DNA of 64,000 nucleotides from Solen grandis (Eukaryota; Mollusca; Bivalvia; Adapedonta; Solenidae). The notes beneath the pieces were generated by a model. The model saw only the letters and a list, made by a program, of their open reading frames with translations, had not been told where the DNA came from and made no database searches. The stretch's first letter is position 1. Each line of letters begins with the position of its first letter. Of the stretch, positions 44,950 through 56,589 are shown in pieces. Made by a program: the position numbers and the translations under genes. The stretch covers positions 60,239,746 through 60,303,745 of the forward strand of contig CM037783.1 of the NCBI GenBank assembly GCA_021229015.1. The letters are read 5' to 3'.

Positions 44950-46640
44950 ATTAAGAAAATGGCTCTTTCGGGAATGGAAAGCCAGGAAATATGGTTATGC
45001 AAATTACCTGCCTGTATCTGACAGAAGAAAACTGCTGAAACAGGCGTGAATCATGCAAACTACCCAAGACGACTTTACAATAGTGAATGCACATGTGTGG
45101 CACTTACTGAATAAACAACTTAATTCTTTACTTTATATTGTTTCGTTTTGACACATTGGCAAACAGAGCAGACCCAGATCAGACAGCTTCTATAGCAGCT
45201 GTTTGATCAGGGTCTCCTCTGTTTTGTCATACAATATAAAAGCTATACTACATGTATGTCTAATTCCAGCGTTAAGGTAGGGCTACATTCGATAGAGACA
45301 AAGGTCATGTAATGCAAAGAAAAACCTCCACACGTTTTCCTGTAACTCTAATTACTAGTAGTAAGTCAGCTGAACTCGTTCTTTGTCTCATGATATGCCC
45401 GCCGACAGTCTCTTGGTGCCTTGAACGTTTTGAGTTGTTTAATAATTATCCGGATCATAAATTGCTTACCTAAGGAAGTCATGTCCTTACTTCAGTATGT
45501 ATACAATCGCATGGCATCGATACGCTACTGAGCGCCAAGTGATACAATACGGTGAAAACGACTCCGGTAATTATGCAAATCAACAATGCCAGCTTCGGAA
45601 TTTTCTAATACGTAAGACTGGCTTCCGCAAGTCTAAAAACCTACATAAGAATTCAAATGAGACGAATAATACTATTTCTGCTACTAATAATAAATACTTT
45701 TTGTTTCATCCTATTTTATCTACTAATAATCAGTATTACTTAGCTTATCAGTAAATAATTCGTTTAATGTTTATTTCTTATCGACAATAACAAATATGAC
45801 AGATAGCGCTAGGGAACGCTCAAAACAGACTGATGCCAAATGGTTTCATACTTGCAAAGATTTTGTTAAAACTGAACTACAAGCGAAATGCGCAATTTGA
45901 AAACAGGCGCAAAGTACTGGCCCAACCCAGAAACCGCCCAGAGGGATTAGTATAAGTTGTAAGAACTTGTTCCCCGATCGACGTAAAATAAATAATTTTA
46001 AACTAAACTATCTGTTAATATACTTGTTTCTTTCGAAATACAAATGGAGTCTTTCAATGCGACATGTTTTTGAAAACCATTCATTAAATGATAATGATGT
46101 GTTTTTCTTTGTACTTGAAAAAAGGTAAATTCATGTATTAAGCCACGGAGACCGAATCAAGGACCAATTTAAACATGTCTATAAATGATCCAAGGGCTCT
46201 CACTGATTAAATATGCTAAGTACTCAAATTTTGAATTATTCAAAGGAGTTAGAGTCGGTGACGGTGATTTATCCTTGAAGTCACAAGCCGTTGATGAGAT
46301 TTCCAATCTTCCAAGCACCATAAATCCTTTCAAATCCTTCAGATTTTATTGCCTAATATTCTAAGTACCCATACGCAATCTATTACGGTCTTAATAATGC
46401 CACTTGACGTTTTAAACGTTTTCAACGTTAGCTCAATTCATGCATTGAAGTAGTGTTTAAAGTATAGAAATATTGCGATTGTGATTACCCTTAAAATCCC
46501 AGGCCAGTTGTTCCATTAAATACGTTATCATAATCTAAAATTCGAACTAAACTTGTTTCAATGTACCAAATGATAAGGGATGGAAGTATCCTACGTATTT
46601 GAGTTTCTAAATAAAAACCTTGGATTTTACTTATCTTAAT
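44950..46640. other. No recognisable gene
   Basis: AT-rich sequence. The frame at 45497-45754 ends in low-complexity N/T/Y codons and is not supported. Confidence 0.5.
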
Positions 46641-46651
46641 TTCAAGGACAT

Positions 46652-47268
46652 CCTCTAATTCTACCAATACTTTTAAGAACATCCTCTAATTCCACCAATA
46701 ATTTAAAGAACAGGCTCTAATTCTACCAATCATTTCAAGAACAGACTTTAATTCCACCAATACTTTCAAGAACAGGCTCTAATAAACTCTAATTCTACCA
46801 ATATTTTCAAGAACAATACTTTCAAGAACAGGTTCTAATTCAACCAATACTTTCAGGAACAGGCTCTAATTCCACCAATACTTTCAAGAACAGGCTCTAA
46901 TTCCACAAATATTTTCAAGAACAATACTTTCAAGAACAGGCTCTAATTCTACCAATATTTTTATGAACAATATTTTCAAGAACAGGTTCTAATTCCACCA
47001 ATACTTTCAAGAACAGGCTCTAATTCTACCAATACTTTCAAGAACAGGCTCTAAATACACTATACTTCTATCAATATTTTCAAGAACAATACTTTCAAGA
47101 AAAGGTTCTAATTCCACCAATACTTTCAAGAACAGGCTCTAATTCCACCAATAATTTCAAGAACAGGTTCTAATTCCACCAATACTTTCAAGAACAGGCT
47201 CTAATTTCACTGATACTTTCAAGAACAGGTTCTTATTCCACCAATACTTTCAAGAACAGGCTCTAATT
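46652..47268. repeat. 31-bp minisatellite, about 18-20 copies
   Basis: Tandem array with consensus close to CTCTAATTCCACCAATACTT plus TCAAGAACAGG. Units vary at a few positions (CC/CT, AATACTTT/AATATTTT), and several carry partial extra pieces ending AAGAACAATA. 31 is not a multiple of three and no long frame crosses it. Confidence 0.95.
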
Positions 47269-47423
47269 ATATCAACTATACTGAGTGCTTATGAATACTA
47301 AAATCTTAAAATGTGTTAGAAACACATTCCACCATTCCTGTACTAAGAAATATACAAGTACCTAAGTTGACATGAATCATTATCCTAACAACTAACAAAA
47401 TTTGTTAAGAAACTGCACATTCG

Positions 47424-47655
47424 GGTCCCGGTGGACGAGTGGTTAGAGCGTCCGCCACGGAATCGGGAGGTCGTGGGTTCGATCACAGGCCGCGACATAC
47501 CAAAGTCGTATAAAATGGTACTGGTATAGCTACCTTGCTTGGAGCTCAGAATATAAGGGTAGTTCCAGGACTGGTTGGCCCGGTGTCCGGATAATGTGAC
47601 TGGGTGTGGTATCATTCCACATGTCTACGCCGTGATACTGCAGTGTCACCAAAAA
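47424..47655 (+). mobile_element. tRNA-derived SINE
   Basis: Head GTCCCGGTGGACGAGTGG...TTAGAGCGTCC with A-box and B-box GTGGGTTCGATCACAGG, then a body with CTACCTTGCTTGGAGCTCAG, GGGTAGTTCCAGGACTGG and GGTGTGGTATCATTCCACAT. About 230 bp. The 3' tail found in the copy at 5387 is cut after CAGTGTCACC. Good candidate for an almost complete copy. Confidence 0.85.
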
Positions 47656-47839
47656 ATGTTTATATTACGTTCCAGTTTTGCAGCATTATATACGTTTCTC
47701 AAAATTTGAAAAGACCAAGGTTCTAAGGTTAAACTAATTTTCGAAATTTAGACCTAAAAATGAATTTTGATAAACTATGAATATTAAATTTAGACAAGAC
47801 TGACGTCATAAGATGTCATGCTAGTTTGGTATAAATTGA

Positions 47840-47902
47840 AACTGTCCGCTAAATATAGCTTTGCCGCTTAATACAGGTGACCGCTAATACAGGTTCAACT
47901 GT
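47840..47902. repeat. 'GACCGCTTAATACAGG' MITE fragment
   Basis: GCCGCTTAATACAGGTGACC followed by GCTAATACAGGTTCAACTGTA: one terminus of the family whose fuller copy is at 41805-41984. Confidence 0.75.
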
Positions 47903-47909
47903 AATTAAA

Positions 47910-49895
47910 TCTGGAATGAGCGAATAACTTCCAAGTATGGAACCAAATAGTAGCATACAATCCACTGGCTTTGCAAATGATAACAGGTTTTATCAAGCCA
48001 GATCAAGCACTGAAGGACAGGAATTAATAGACATAAGATATATTTTAAATCAAAATAATTATCAATTTACATATGTGTAATATCATTTGTTAGCATTAAA
48101 CATAGAATGAAACAATAAAGTAAAACGAAATATCATATGAATTATATACATACCAGTGTCTTCTTTGAAAATTGATTACATGCCATAATAATATTTTTTG
48201 TTAAAATAACAATATAATGACAAATAAAATAATAAAAATAATAATGGACAAGATCTATTGTACTATTTTTATCTTTAATTGTTTTTATTTTCAACCTCTA
48301 TGTATACAGCGTGAACTGAAATCTGGGCTATGAACCTTGACCTTCAACCTCTTAGTGTGACTTTGACATTTGTTAATCTGGTTAAGAATGCTGGTTTTAT
48401 TTGAAATAAAATGCTAGTCCCAACCAGGATTTGACTGAATCTGTAAACATCAGAAAATTCGCTAAGCTAATGTGATAGATACAGAATTAAACTTGTCTGT
48501 CTTTCCTTCCACCTGAACAACCATCAATCTTCACTCCGCATCATGTCCCACCGATATGCGTGTCGACACCATTTACGCAAACCCGGACGGGATACCTGTC
48601 ATTTCTACTTCCTCAGTGGCACACACTCGACAGCCTGCTCTCGTTAACATTTACTCTTTGTCCTTCAACACACAGACGAACCCATCCATGAACTGCTTAA
48701 ACGTCCATCTCGGTCAAGTATCTGCAATAAAAATGGTGAAATCACAATGCACAAATCGGCAATAATTTCTTATGAACAATATTATATCCCACTCCACGAT
48801 TCTATTTTGGAAAAACATTTTACTCCTTGGAAGCTCACGAATCATGCCCTCCACAAACAAAGGATCAACCCTGGGGTCCACAAGGGGGTGAGGGTTCAGG
48901 CCCCCCCCCCCCCCCGCCCCACCACTGTTAAAGCAGCTCATTAACAGACAGACCATAGGTAGAGTTAAAAAATTATTTTGTACTCACCTTCGTTAATGTT
49001 GGTGAAGTCTTTGTTTCCTGACAAATACATTTGGCAGGTTTAGATCACATTGCACAGGAAAACACTATTTTCATAAATGCAATTTCAACAAAATCGGCTG
49101 AATATAGAATACTTTATCCCCAAAGCATTTAACTTTTCATAAATACAAATTCAGCAAAATCAGCTAAATATAGAATACTTTATCCCCGAAGCAGGTGTTT
49201 GCAGTAACATATGACGCGTGCCACAACATGGCAACAGTTTCATGTAAACTGACCAATCATAAACTGATCATTACATAATTATGCTGAAGCAAAGCCATGT
49301 GTACCCGAAATATGGAGCCCCATCTCCTGTAATTCCAAAGGAAGCATCCCTTCTGAGTTTTGCACAAGTCTGCTTTTTCCTGGAAAAAGTAAATTAGTAT
49401 CACGACTAAAGTTGTAAGGGGATAAGGGCTTTTCAAGGAAAATATCCTTGGTGTGTATGATTGAAAACTTGGGGTACCACCATTAGATATTTATTCCCCC
49501 ACTGCCCAATTGCATATTCTTCGCTCCCATTAAAGGTTGTACCGAAGGTATTTCTATCAAATTTCAACTTCTAAAATTGTGATAAATTTATGTATGTACT
49601 ACAAGTTTTAGCCTACCAAAAGTTCCTTCCAGTGCATTTCTAAACTATGAAGTATGAAGCGAAATCTGTTTTTCAGCATTTGCATATGGAAGGTATAACC
49701 TTAGAGTACCAAGAGGACAAACTGTATTGGTTTACTATGGTTGCACATTTCTCCATGTCAAAACTTTCTTAAGTTTATGGGATTTTTTTTAAGATCATAG
49801 TAGCACATGATATGAAGCAAGAATAGGGCTAAGTTCAATTTAGGATGACATCGTGTTTTCCTTATCGGGACTGACTGACTGACTGACTAATAACT
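47910..49895. other. No supported gene
   Basis: Mostly AT-rich. A GC-richer stretch at 48545-48720 gives open frames on both strands; splice-like sites at 48979/49011 and 48721 do not yield a continuous frame. A C-run lies at 48899-48915. Confidence 0.4.
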
Positions 49896-49905
49896 TGTTT
49901 AATTA

Positions 49906-49962
49906 GGGTCCGTCTGCCTGCTCGGCTCTGTGGGCGGACCCCGGAGTGTGACCCTTCACTCC
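49906..49962 (+). other. Two consecutive stable hairpins followed by A-run
   Basis: GGGTCCGTCT pairs with GGGCGGACCC (10 pairs, two wobble). Directly after it GGAGTG pairs with CACTCC around an 8-base loop, followed by CTGAAAAAAA. It is preceded by (GACT)n. This could be the 3' end of a small transcribed repeat. No family recognised. Confidence 0.4.
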
Positions 49963-49969
49963 TGAAAAA

Positions 49970-52145
49970 AATTAGTTTAGAAGCCGAAAGTGGGTCAAAT
50001 TTAAAAGAAACATCTGTTATTTACAGATTTGTTTTATTTATACCGAAAGTTGATATTTTAGTGCTTAAAGTTTATTGGTAATTAACTGAGCTAATTTGAG
50101 CTGAGGATGTTAATTACCATTATAATTAAATTTGGATGTGAAAAGGTTTGCATGTTGCTCATGTGGTCCGTAAATTTAGTCGGCATATGGGTTGGAGGTG
50201 AACTGCGCCTTCCTTCTTTTTTTTGTCTCGCCGGGACATACCGCGTACTTGAGGTGCCACGGATATTCCCCTTGAGACGAAATGTTCAATGTTTTAAATC
50301 TTGAGGTATGATTGGAGAGCCCTATGTTGTCTCTTGGTGATCCGTGGGATCACCTAGAGCTCATATGTACTTATTTTTGTGTTTTTGTGATACTTGGGAT
50401 AGGGCAGTTTGCGCCCTCTTGTCTGAGGCTCATAAGTGGGTGTCCCTATTGTAGGGCTCGTATGGGGCTGTTTTCTTTGTGGGTGTCCCTATTGTAGGGC
50501 GCATATGGAGCTATAATCTTTGTGGATTATATAGGGATGTCCATTTTAAAGGGGCTCATATGGGACTGTCCTCCTTGAGGCTCATAATTTGATGTATTAC
50601 ATTAAATTATGTGTAGTGTTGATGTTTGTCTCCCTCATACCTCTTTATTATGTGAATCCCACCTCCCTATTATCTATTTGTTTTTGCTTTCTCGGTCCCC
50701 ATATCCTTCTCCTACTTTATATGTAATTATGTAAAATCTAAGATGTGTTTACAACTTACTCCAACAATGACTACCTATTTACTACAGCTATTATTTTCCT
50801 AGACTGGTCCTATAGTACATTTACATGTTTAAAGGACTTATAGTTTGACTATTTACTACCAACTATTCTACTGTAATAGTATCTATATCTATTTTACAAT
50901 CTAGTTTTGTTTACATTCTAATTATCTAGATACCTATGTATTGTACACTATTTTTTCCTTATTTTATTCCTGATTTGCTTGATATCCCTGATTTTAGTAT
51001 TCACTGATTTAATGATTATGCTAATAAATTCTCCCTGTTTATTCCGCAGATACCGAGAGCTAATAAGAACCCCTTGCTCCTTGTTTGTGAGTTTCTTGTT
51101 AATAGCTTGTCTTACTGACGGTATTAATTATTGTTCATTTAAACCCCAAGGGAGAGAGTTAGCTGTGGCATCGGATCCGCGGCTATATGCATTGAGTTTT
51201 TAGCGATCAGAGATACTAAGTTTTCCCTTTTCTTTAGTTACCATTATTGTGTCCCCTCCCCCTCAAAAGTTCATTGTTTAAGTTAAAAAAAATAATTTCT
51301 ATAATAAGGAAGTAGGGATTTTCTTTTCTGTTTACTTTTGAAAATATGTTCTCTTAGTTTTTCTATCAGAGGTTTTTTGAGAGTCACCAAGCATGATTTT
51401 GGTTTTTGTGGTACATCTTGACTTGCGTTAAGATGACTAGGTTCGACTCCCAGGTGACCAATGTTTTTTGTTTTGGTTATTCTCTTTGGACTCAAGGCCA
51501 GAGTATTACCTATGATTGCTTTTCAGGGTATTAAGTTGGGTCATGGATTAAGAGACAGTTAATTTTTCGTTTTGTACATGGCATATTTCCTCAACAAATA
51601 CTCCCCTTTTCCTTTGTCATATAATTGTACTATACTTAATCGGCTGGTTTTTTAAAGAAATGTGTCTTTTATAGAATGTAAGCCTAAATTTATCCTGTAT
51701 TGTAATCTATTATTTTGCTAAAATTTGAATAAGAATTGAAAAGATTTGTATTTCTTATTTCGTAAAATTAAATCAGAATGGGGATTTAAAAAGAGTAGAG
51801 AAAAGAAGGAAATAGAATTCTGATTTTGATATTGATTTCTCCCAGTTTCTAACCAAAGACCTGCCTTATGTGGTTATTTTGGAAGTGCCTTATGTACTTC
51901 ATATTCTAGGACTTTGATATTTTTTTAATATACTTGTGGATAAGTTAGATGCATTTTGAGGTTGCATTTCTGTTTATGATCAATAAGAGAATCTTTTTCT
52001 CACTTTTTTATAGTTTGTGCTTGCCGATTAGTGATTTTTTATTATATGTCTCTACTGAAGTTCCTCTATATTTCGTGTTTGAAATTGGTTGAGTTTACCC
52101 TACCTTACCGGAAGTTACCCGGATGTCACGTGAATTCTGTCTGCC
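49970..52145. other. No recognisable gene; local duplication at 50437-50525
   Basis: GTGGGTGTCCCTATTGTAGG occurs twice about 48 bp apart (from about 50436 and 50484), part of a G/T-rich repeated area that also shows GCTCATATGG words at 50320-50580. No reverse transcriptase, transposase or exon motif was found. A tRNA-like stretch at 51378-51465 was rejected. Confidence 0.4.
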
Positions 52146-52169
52146 ATTTGGACTAAGACCACAATTAAT

Positions 52170-53030
52170 TTTACTATATGCTCTATATAAGCATATATAC
52201 AAATGACAATTTCTGTAAGGGAAATTGACATCCAAACTTACCCTCATTAGATAGATCTATTCAAGAGAAATAATTCTTTACATTTTAAACATGGGGTCAC
52301 CCGACTACTTTTTGACCTATTTAAGGTCAAATAACATACGTATGAATTTAGTGCACCGGTTGGCCATTTCACACCAATTTTCTCAAAAATTCCACTCTCA
52401 GTAATGCTCAACTTTAAGGTTGTTGTGCAATAAGACTTCCAAATTGGGCATTGTATGACTATTTTAACTGTGTTCTATAGAATTTAATCCTTTATTGCAT
52501 GTCTTTCAGTCAAAAACTCACCTTAATTCAGCAATAAATAGGGTCACTATTTTCTGTGTAGGCACATCCGGATAGTCCGGTTTAGTACAAAAAAAAAAAT
52601 CAAAAAGTGATGCTCAATGTATACTGAGCCATTGTATGAATTTGTGGCAAAATACTCTTTCATTTTATCAAAATACAGCATTTTATGTAAGATAGGTGTA
52701 TACCCAAAATAACTGCAGTTACAAATGCAGTCTAGCTTACATGGCCAACACTGAAATTTTAATAACTTCTTTAATAATGGGAATTTTTCAATGAAATAAA
52801 AAAATTGTGTGTTCTTTAAACTAATCTGCATTAGAAAATGTAAAACAACTGAAAATAAAACGTATTCTTTACTCAATAAACTTGTTACTATTTTAGTAAC
52901 ATTTTTGGATTTTTTAAATTGTTGAAGAAAAAACAACAACAACAATATAAGAAAAATTAAAAGTCTCACCCTGTAAAAATTTAATTCATCTGAAAGAGTA
53001 CACTTTTGTCTTTAAAATGAGACATAGTTC
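52170..53030. other. No gene; AT-rich part of the element
   Basis: Where the YqaJ-like half would be expected the sequence is AT-rich without matching motifs. The 140-codon minus-strand frame at 52547-52969 is low-complexity F/L/K and not supported. Confidence 0.5.
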
Positions 53031-53039
53031 TACCAAGCA

Positions 53040-53320
53040 GTAATTCCTGAACTGGTGGGGAAACTTCACACTAGAAGATCAACTCCTCTGACACCAGCCT
53101 CACCATATGAAAATGGTATTTCTACAACATCTAGTGATAGCCAGACCTTTTGCTATTGTAAGGAAGGCGAGCATGGTGACATGATTGCTTGTGGTCAATC
53201 AAAACTGCACAATAGCATGGTTCCACTACAGGTGTGTCAAGCTAAAGAAAGCGCCACGTGGTAAATGGTATTGTCTGGATTGTAAGGAACTTCCAGAATT
53301 TAAGAGAAGACGACAATGAT
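53040..53320 (+). pseudogene. PHD-finger C-terminus of an ISL2EU-type accessory protein
   Basis: The frame runs ELVGKLHTRRSTPLTPASPY, then FCYCKEGEHGDMIACGQS. After a one-base shift at AAAA (about 53205) it continues NCTIAWFHYRCVKLKKAP and RGKWYCLDCKELPEFKRRR. The cysteine/histidine order C-x-C...C...C...W-F-H-x-x-C...W-Y-C-x-x-C is a full PHD zinc finger, which normally reads histone tails. In these transposons it closes a protein that begins with a YqaJ-like nuclease. Here that upstream part is gone, so this is a remnant. Confidence 0.75.
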
Positions 53321-53409
53321 AATTTTGATATTCGGATATTAAATCAGTCACAACTCACAATATCATACATTTGTAAATTACATGACTTCTGTAAACATGC
53401 GGAATACTA

Positions 53410-53545
53410 TGTTGCAGTAACTTTTCTTGGCTTTGTATTTTGCTAAGAGCAGTGAAGGTAAAATGATATCTCGCGAGCCCGAATGTCGAGTGAAATGTAA
53501 TTTTTTCATACTGCGAATACAAAGCCAGGAAAAGCTACTGCAACA
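53410..53545. mobile_element. MITE with TGTTGCAGTAGC inverted ends, copy 2
   Basis: Same ends as 21328-21455 (TGTTGCAGTAAC / GCTACTGCAACA, with CTTTGTATT) and TA on both flanks. The centre differs. It lies inside the ISL2EU-like element. Confidence 0.85.
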
Positions 53546-53902
53546 TAATTTTCCTCTTATTATATACCTATAAATTTTCAAGACACAAGAAGTAAATTTA
53601 CCTAGGTTTATGTGAGTTTATTAAGTTTTCTCAAGAAAGTGATATCACGATATTGTATTTGTCAGACATCATACGGTATTTCAATCTGTTGAGTTGGATT
53701 TGTGCCTCATATATGGGTATATAATAATATTATTTATGTAACATTAAAATTTAAAGTAATATTTCATCTGTAATATAAATTATTTTAATCACTTTCATTT
53801 TAGACAGGGCAGACTTTGATTTTTAGGGCCATCCTATCATTTTAGATATTTTCAAAAGTTGATGGGTTTGTATAATGATGGGTGGGGTGGGGAGAGAGTC
53901 TT

Positions 53903-54047
53903 AAGTGGTCAGTCAGCGGAACAGTTGAAAGTGACCGCTTAGGAGAGATTGCCCAATATAAAGGCTAAACATGAATCAAAATGCTAGTTTGATCATATTA
54001 AAACTGACCGCTTAATACAAGTGGATGACAATATGAGTTCAATTGTA
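53903..54047. repeat. 'GACCGCTTAATACAGG' MITE, copy 3
   Basis: Contains GTGACCGCTTAGGAG near the left end and CTGACCGCTTAATACAAGTG near the right, ending GAGTTCAATTGTAA. Diverged from 41805-41984. Confidence 0.65.
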
Positions 54048-54186
54048 ATTTTATATTTATACTGAGATATTAAGATGTTGATGTCTTTGTACAAGTGATG
54101 GGTGATATTAAAACGGAAATAAAGAGAGGAAATAGGTGTATGTATATATGTACATGTATAGATATGAAATTAAAGGCAGCCAAGGG

Positions 54187-54258
54187 GTGTAAAATTCTAC
54201 TTGCCCACTCTGTCTGGCTTGGAAGGGTGAGTGATAATTTTGGGAATTTTACACCACT
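54187..54258. repeat. Short inverted repeat
   Basis: GGTGTAAAATTC at the left and GAATTTTACACC at the right enclose about 48 bp. Possibly a very small MITE. Confidence 0.5.
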
Positions 54259-54689
54259 GTAAAGAACAGAATAAACAAACTACAGGATTATAATTTATAT
54301 ACATGTTTATTGTTAAATATCATCTTGAGTAATTTTATGTTATGAAATAATTGAAGATTATTCATCTTAAGATTATGTGCATGCAGTAAATAGAAAAAAA
54401 AATATTCTTGTATTTTATATTTATGTGCAGGTCATCAAAATAATCAAAACGAAGTTCTGTTGAATAATACAGCCAGTAATACTCAACATTTAGACTTTTG
54501 TTTCTTTTCTCCCCTTTGTTTTCTCCCTCTAAATATAACAGTAACACTAAACAATCAATTTTAATTTTCATATGCTACTATGGATATGAAAGAGACTATG
54601 TATGAATGATGTGAGAAAGACAAGTGCATGCAAATTCTGGGATGAATGTTTAGTTGAAATTTGCAGCACTCATAAGTCATATCTCGGTT

Positions 54690-56441
54690 CTAGTCAAAAT
54701 CAACCACAGACCCACACATGTTAACCATAACACAGCAAATACACACTATTGTATCCATAACTGACAGTCCACTTTGTTCATTAGAAAATTAACTGGAAGT
54801 CTGCTATTGAGAATTGTGTACTTTTGTCGCACTACACCTATGACACGTTCCACATGAATTCGACAGTGGGCAAATTTACGTGTTGTTTCAACATCAACAG
54901 CTGAAAACTGATCACGTCCTCTGGTGAATGCTGGGATTCGAACCTCTGCACAAACCGAACCAACACTATCTCTCACATAGAAACCACGGTCTGCTAGCAC
55001 CAAGTCATTTGGCAAGAGCTTGTTAAGAAAGTCACAGTGTTCAGTTATATACTTGTCACTGACCCGACCACCCCATCCATTGGATATAAATGAAACACTT
55101 CCTTGCGGTGTTATTCCAATTAAATATTTCAGTGTGTTTTTATGTTTGTATGAAGACCAGGTTTCAGCACGCGGTTCAAGAGAACTGGGTTTTTCTGTGA
55201 ACACTTCGAAACAATCAATGATAACAGCACATCTATTTCCAAAATGTTTCCTAAACTCCATCGGCATGGTTTTCCTAAGTGTGTCTCGGTCAGGCCACTT
55301 GATCAGTTTGTTTTGTTTTTTCAGTTTTGCATACATAACAGCAATTGTGCTTGTGAAAAGTCTCGAGACTCTTGGCTGGGCTATATCAAACTCATATGAC
55401 AGAAAGACATTAGTCAAGTTCAGTCTAAATTTTATAACAGTTAACACAAGTGTTTTGAATTTGTTCAGGACTAAACTATTAGAAAAATGTGGCTCAAGAA
55501 ACTGAAACAATATCAACAGTGTTGAAAATGAGGGCAATCCTGTCAAGTGCTTCACTTTTTCATTATTATCTTTAAAAAAAAATCCAAACTACATTTGCTT
55601 TCAAATGACAAAACCTTAGCCTTTAATGCACAGTTCTCAGATCTAAGTGCTTGGAGCTCAGACTCCATGGCCCCCATTAACTTGTTATCAGCATCAGTCT
55701 GAATCTCTACCCCATCTCTTTCACTGGTTTCATCCTCCAGTATTAAGTCTGCCTCACATCTCAAATGTGAATCCTCACACAGATCCGGACATTCAGGTTC
55801 CTTTCGTTTCCTGTTCTGTAGCCTGATGTAGCGATTTGGTTTTGCTGTATTTCCCGGTCCGCCAAGGTTGACGGTTGCAACCCAGTCAGGATTGAGTGGG
55901 TCATACAACGCAGCCTTTTTGCCTGAAGAATAAGAACAGGTCTATATGAGAGTATGCATCATTGATAGACGGCCCTTGAAAGATAATCAACACCTAAGCA
56001 AAAGTCAAACTGGAAAAAATAAATTATCTTGTACATATGCATATAAACAGGATGGAATACTATCATACACTCCACCATTTTTAACAAAGCAGAGTGGCGA
56101 AACGTTTTGACCCGATCATCCAATTTTTCACTCATTCATCCAAAATGAACAACTAAAAGATGACACATCTGTGAAAAAAAATAATATTTTAATAACGAGT
56201 GAAAAATGCAACATTTATATTTGCAACATCAACTTACCATTGATGAAATGAGCTTAGCAAACACGAACGTTCTGTAGATTCTTGTTGGTGAAGTCCTGGC
56301 CGATCTTAGCTAGCCATTCCCTTCTCCGTCGTGTAGATAAATCTTCACAGTCTTTCCCTTGATTTGTTATTATAGCTGGAAGTCTTTCCGATTAGAACAA
56401 CCGAAAAAAGAACATTTCAAAACCACGACTCTAAAATACAT
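54690..56441 (-). pseudogene. THAP-HTH-DDE transposase gene (DDE_Tnp_4 type), one intron, broken
   Basis: ATG at 56441-56439 gives VLKCSFFGCSNRKD, the C-x4-C start of a THAP zinc finger. A shift leads to LPAIITNQGKDCEDL, WLAKIGQDFTNKNLQNVRVC, a TAA where Ser is expected, then AHFING. A canonical GT-AG intron (55923-56237) follows. Exon 2 continues KKAALYDPLNPDWVATVNLG, an acidic linker and a coiled-coil-like ELQALRSENCALKAK. A T9 run at 55574-55582 shifts the frame into VKHLTGLPSFSTL, a helix-turn-helix (AQPRVSRLF), and the DDE core with VIIDCFEVF, VLADRGF and HVERVIGVVR. A last shift near 54760 gives the true end NMCGSVVDFD at 54690. Catalytic D, D and E are all present. The breaks at several points make this copy inactive. 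Confidence 0.8.
55923..56237 (-). other. Intron of the transposase gene
   Basis: Minus strand: donor AATG|GTAAGT and acceptor TTCTTCAG|GC. Splicing joins G to GC as glycine in the THAP-to-linker boundary (FING|KKAA). 315 bp. Confidence 0.75.
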
Positions 56442-56589
56442 TTTACTAGAGCTGATTGCGCAATCTAAGCTGAGCCTTCAAAATGGCGGAACTTCCGGTT
56501 TGGTGATGTCACATGAAATTTCGCAATTTTCTGTGTAGGCACATCCGGGTAACCAAGGACAGGTAATTGTGGTCTTAGTCCATTTGTAT

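Larger units (their letters stand above)
52149..56585. mobile_element. PIF/Harbinger-ISL2EU-like DNA transposon, decayed
   Basis: GGACTAAGACCACAATTA at 52149-52166 and its complement at 56567-56584 face each other, flanked by CATTTG on both sides (overlapping the first G/C), a possible target duplication. Between them lie a THAP-DDE transposase gene on the minus strand (54690-56441) and, convergent to it, the PHD-finger end of a second protein on the plus strand (53040-53320). This pairing, usually with a YqaJ-type exonuclease, is characteristic of ISL2EU-like elements. The YqaJ part is missing. A CTGTGTAGGCACATCCGG word occurs in direct orientation at 52553 and 56530, so the left end may have been rearranged. 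Confidence 0.6.

Noticed and set aside
46652..47268. CRISPR-like array
   Set aside because: Units are contiguous with no unique spacers, and the DNA is eukaryotic; it is a minisatellite.
48556..49015. Exons or LINE endonuclease start near 48.5-49.0 kb
   Set aside because: Splice-like sites and a CLNV-type word occur, but the frames contain stops and do not join.
51378..51465. tRNA-like sequence (AGTCACC ... GGTTCGACTCCCAGGTGACC)
   Set aside because: End pairing and B-box exist, but there is no A-box and no normal anticodon arm.
52547..52969. 140-residue minus-strand protein
   Set aside because: Low-complexity F/L/K translation of AT-rich DNA; no motif.
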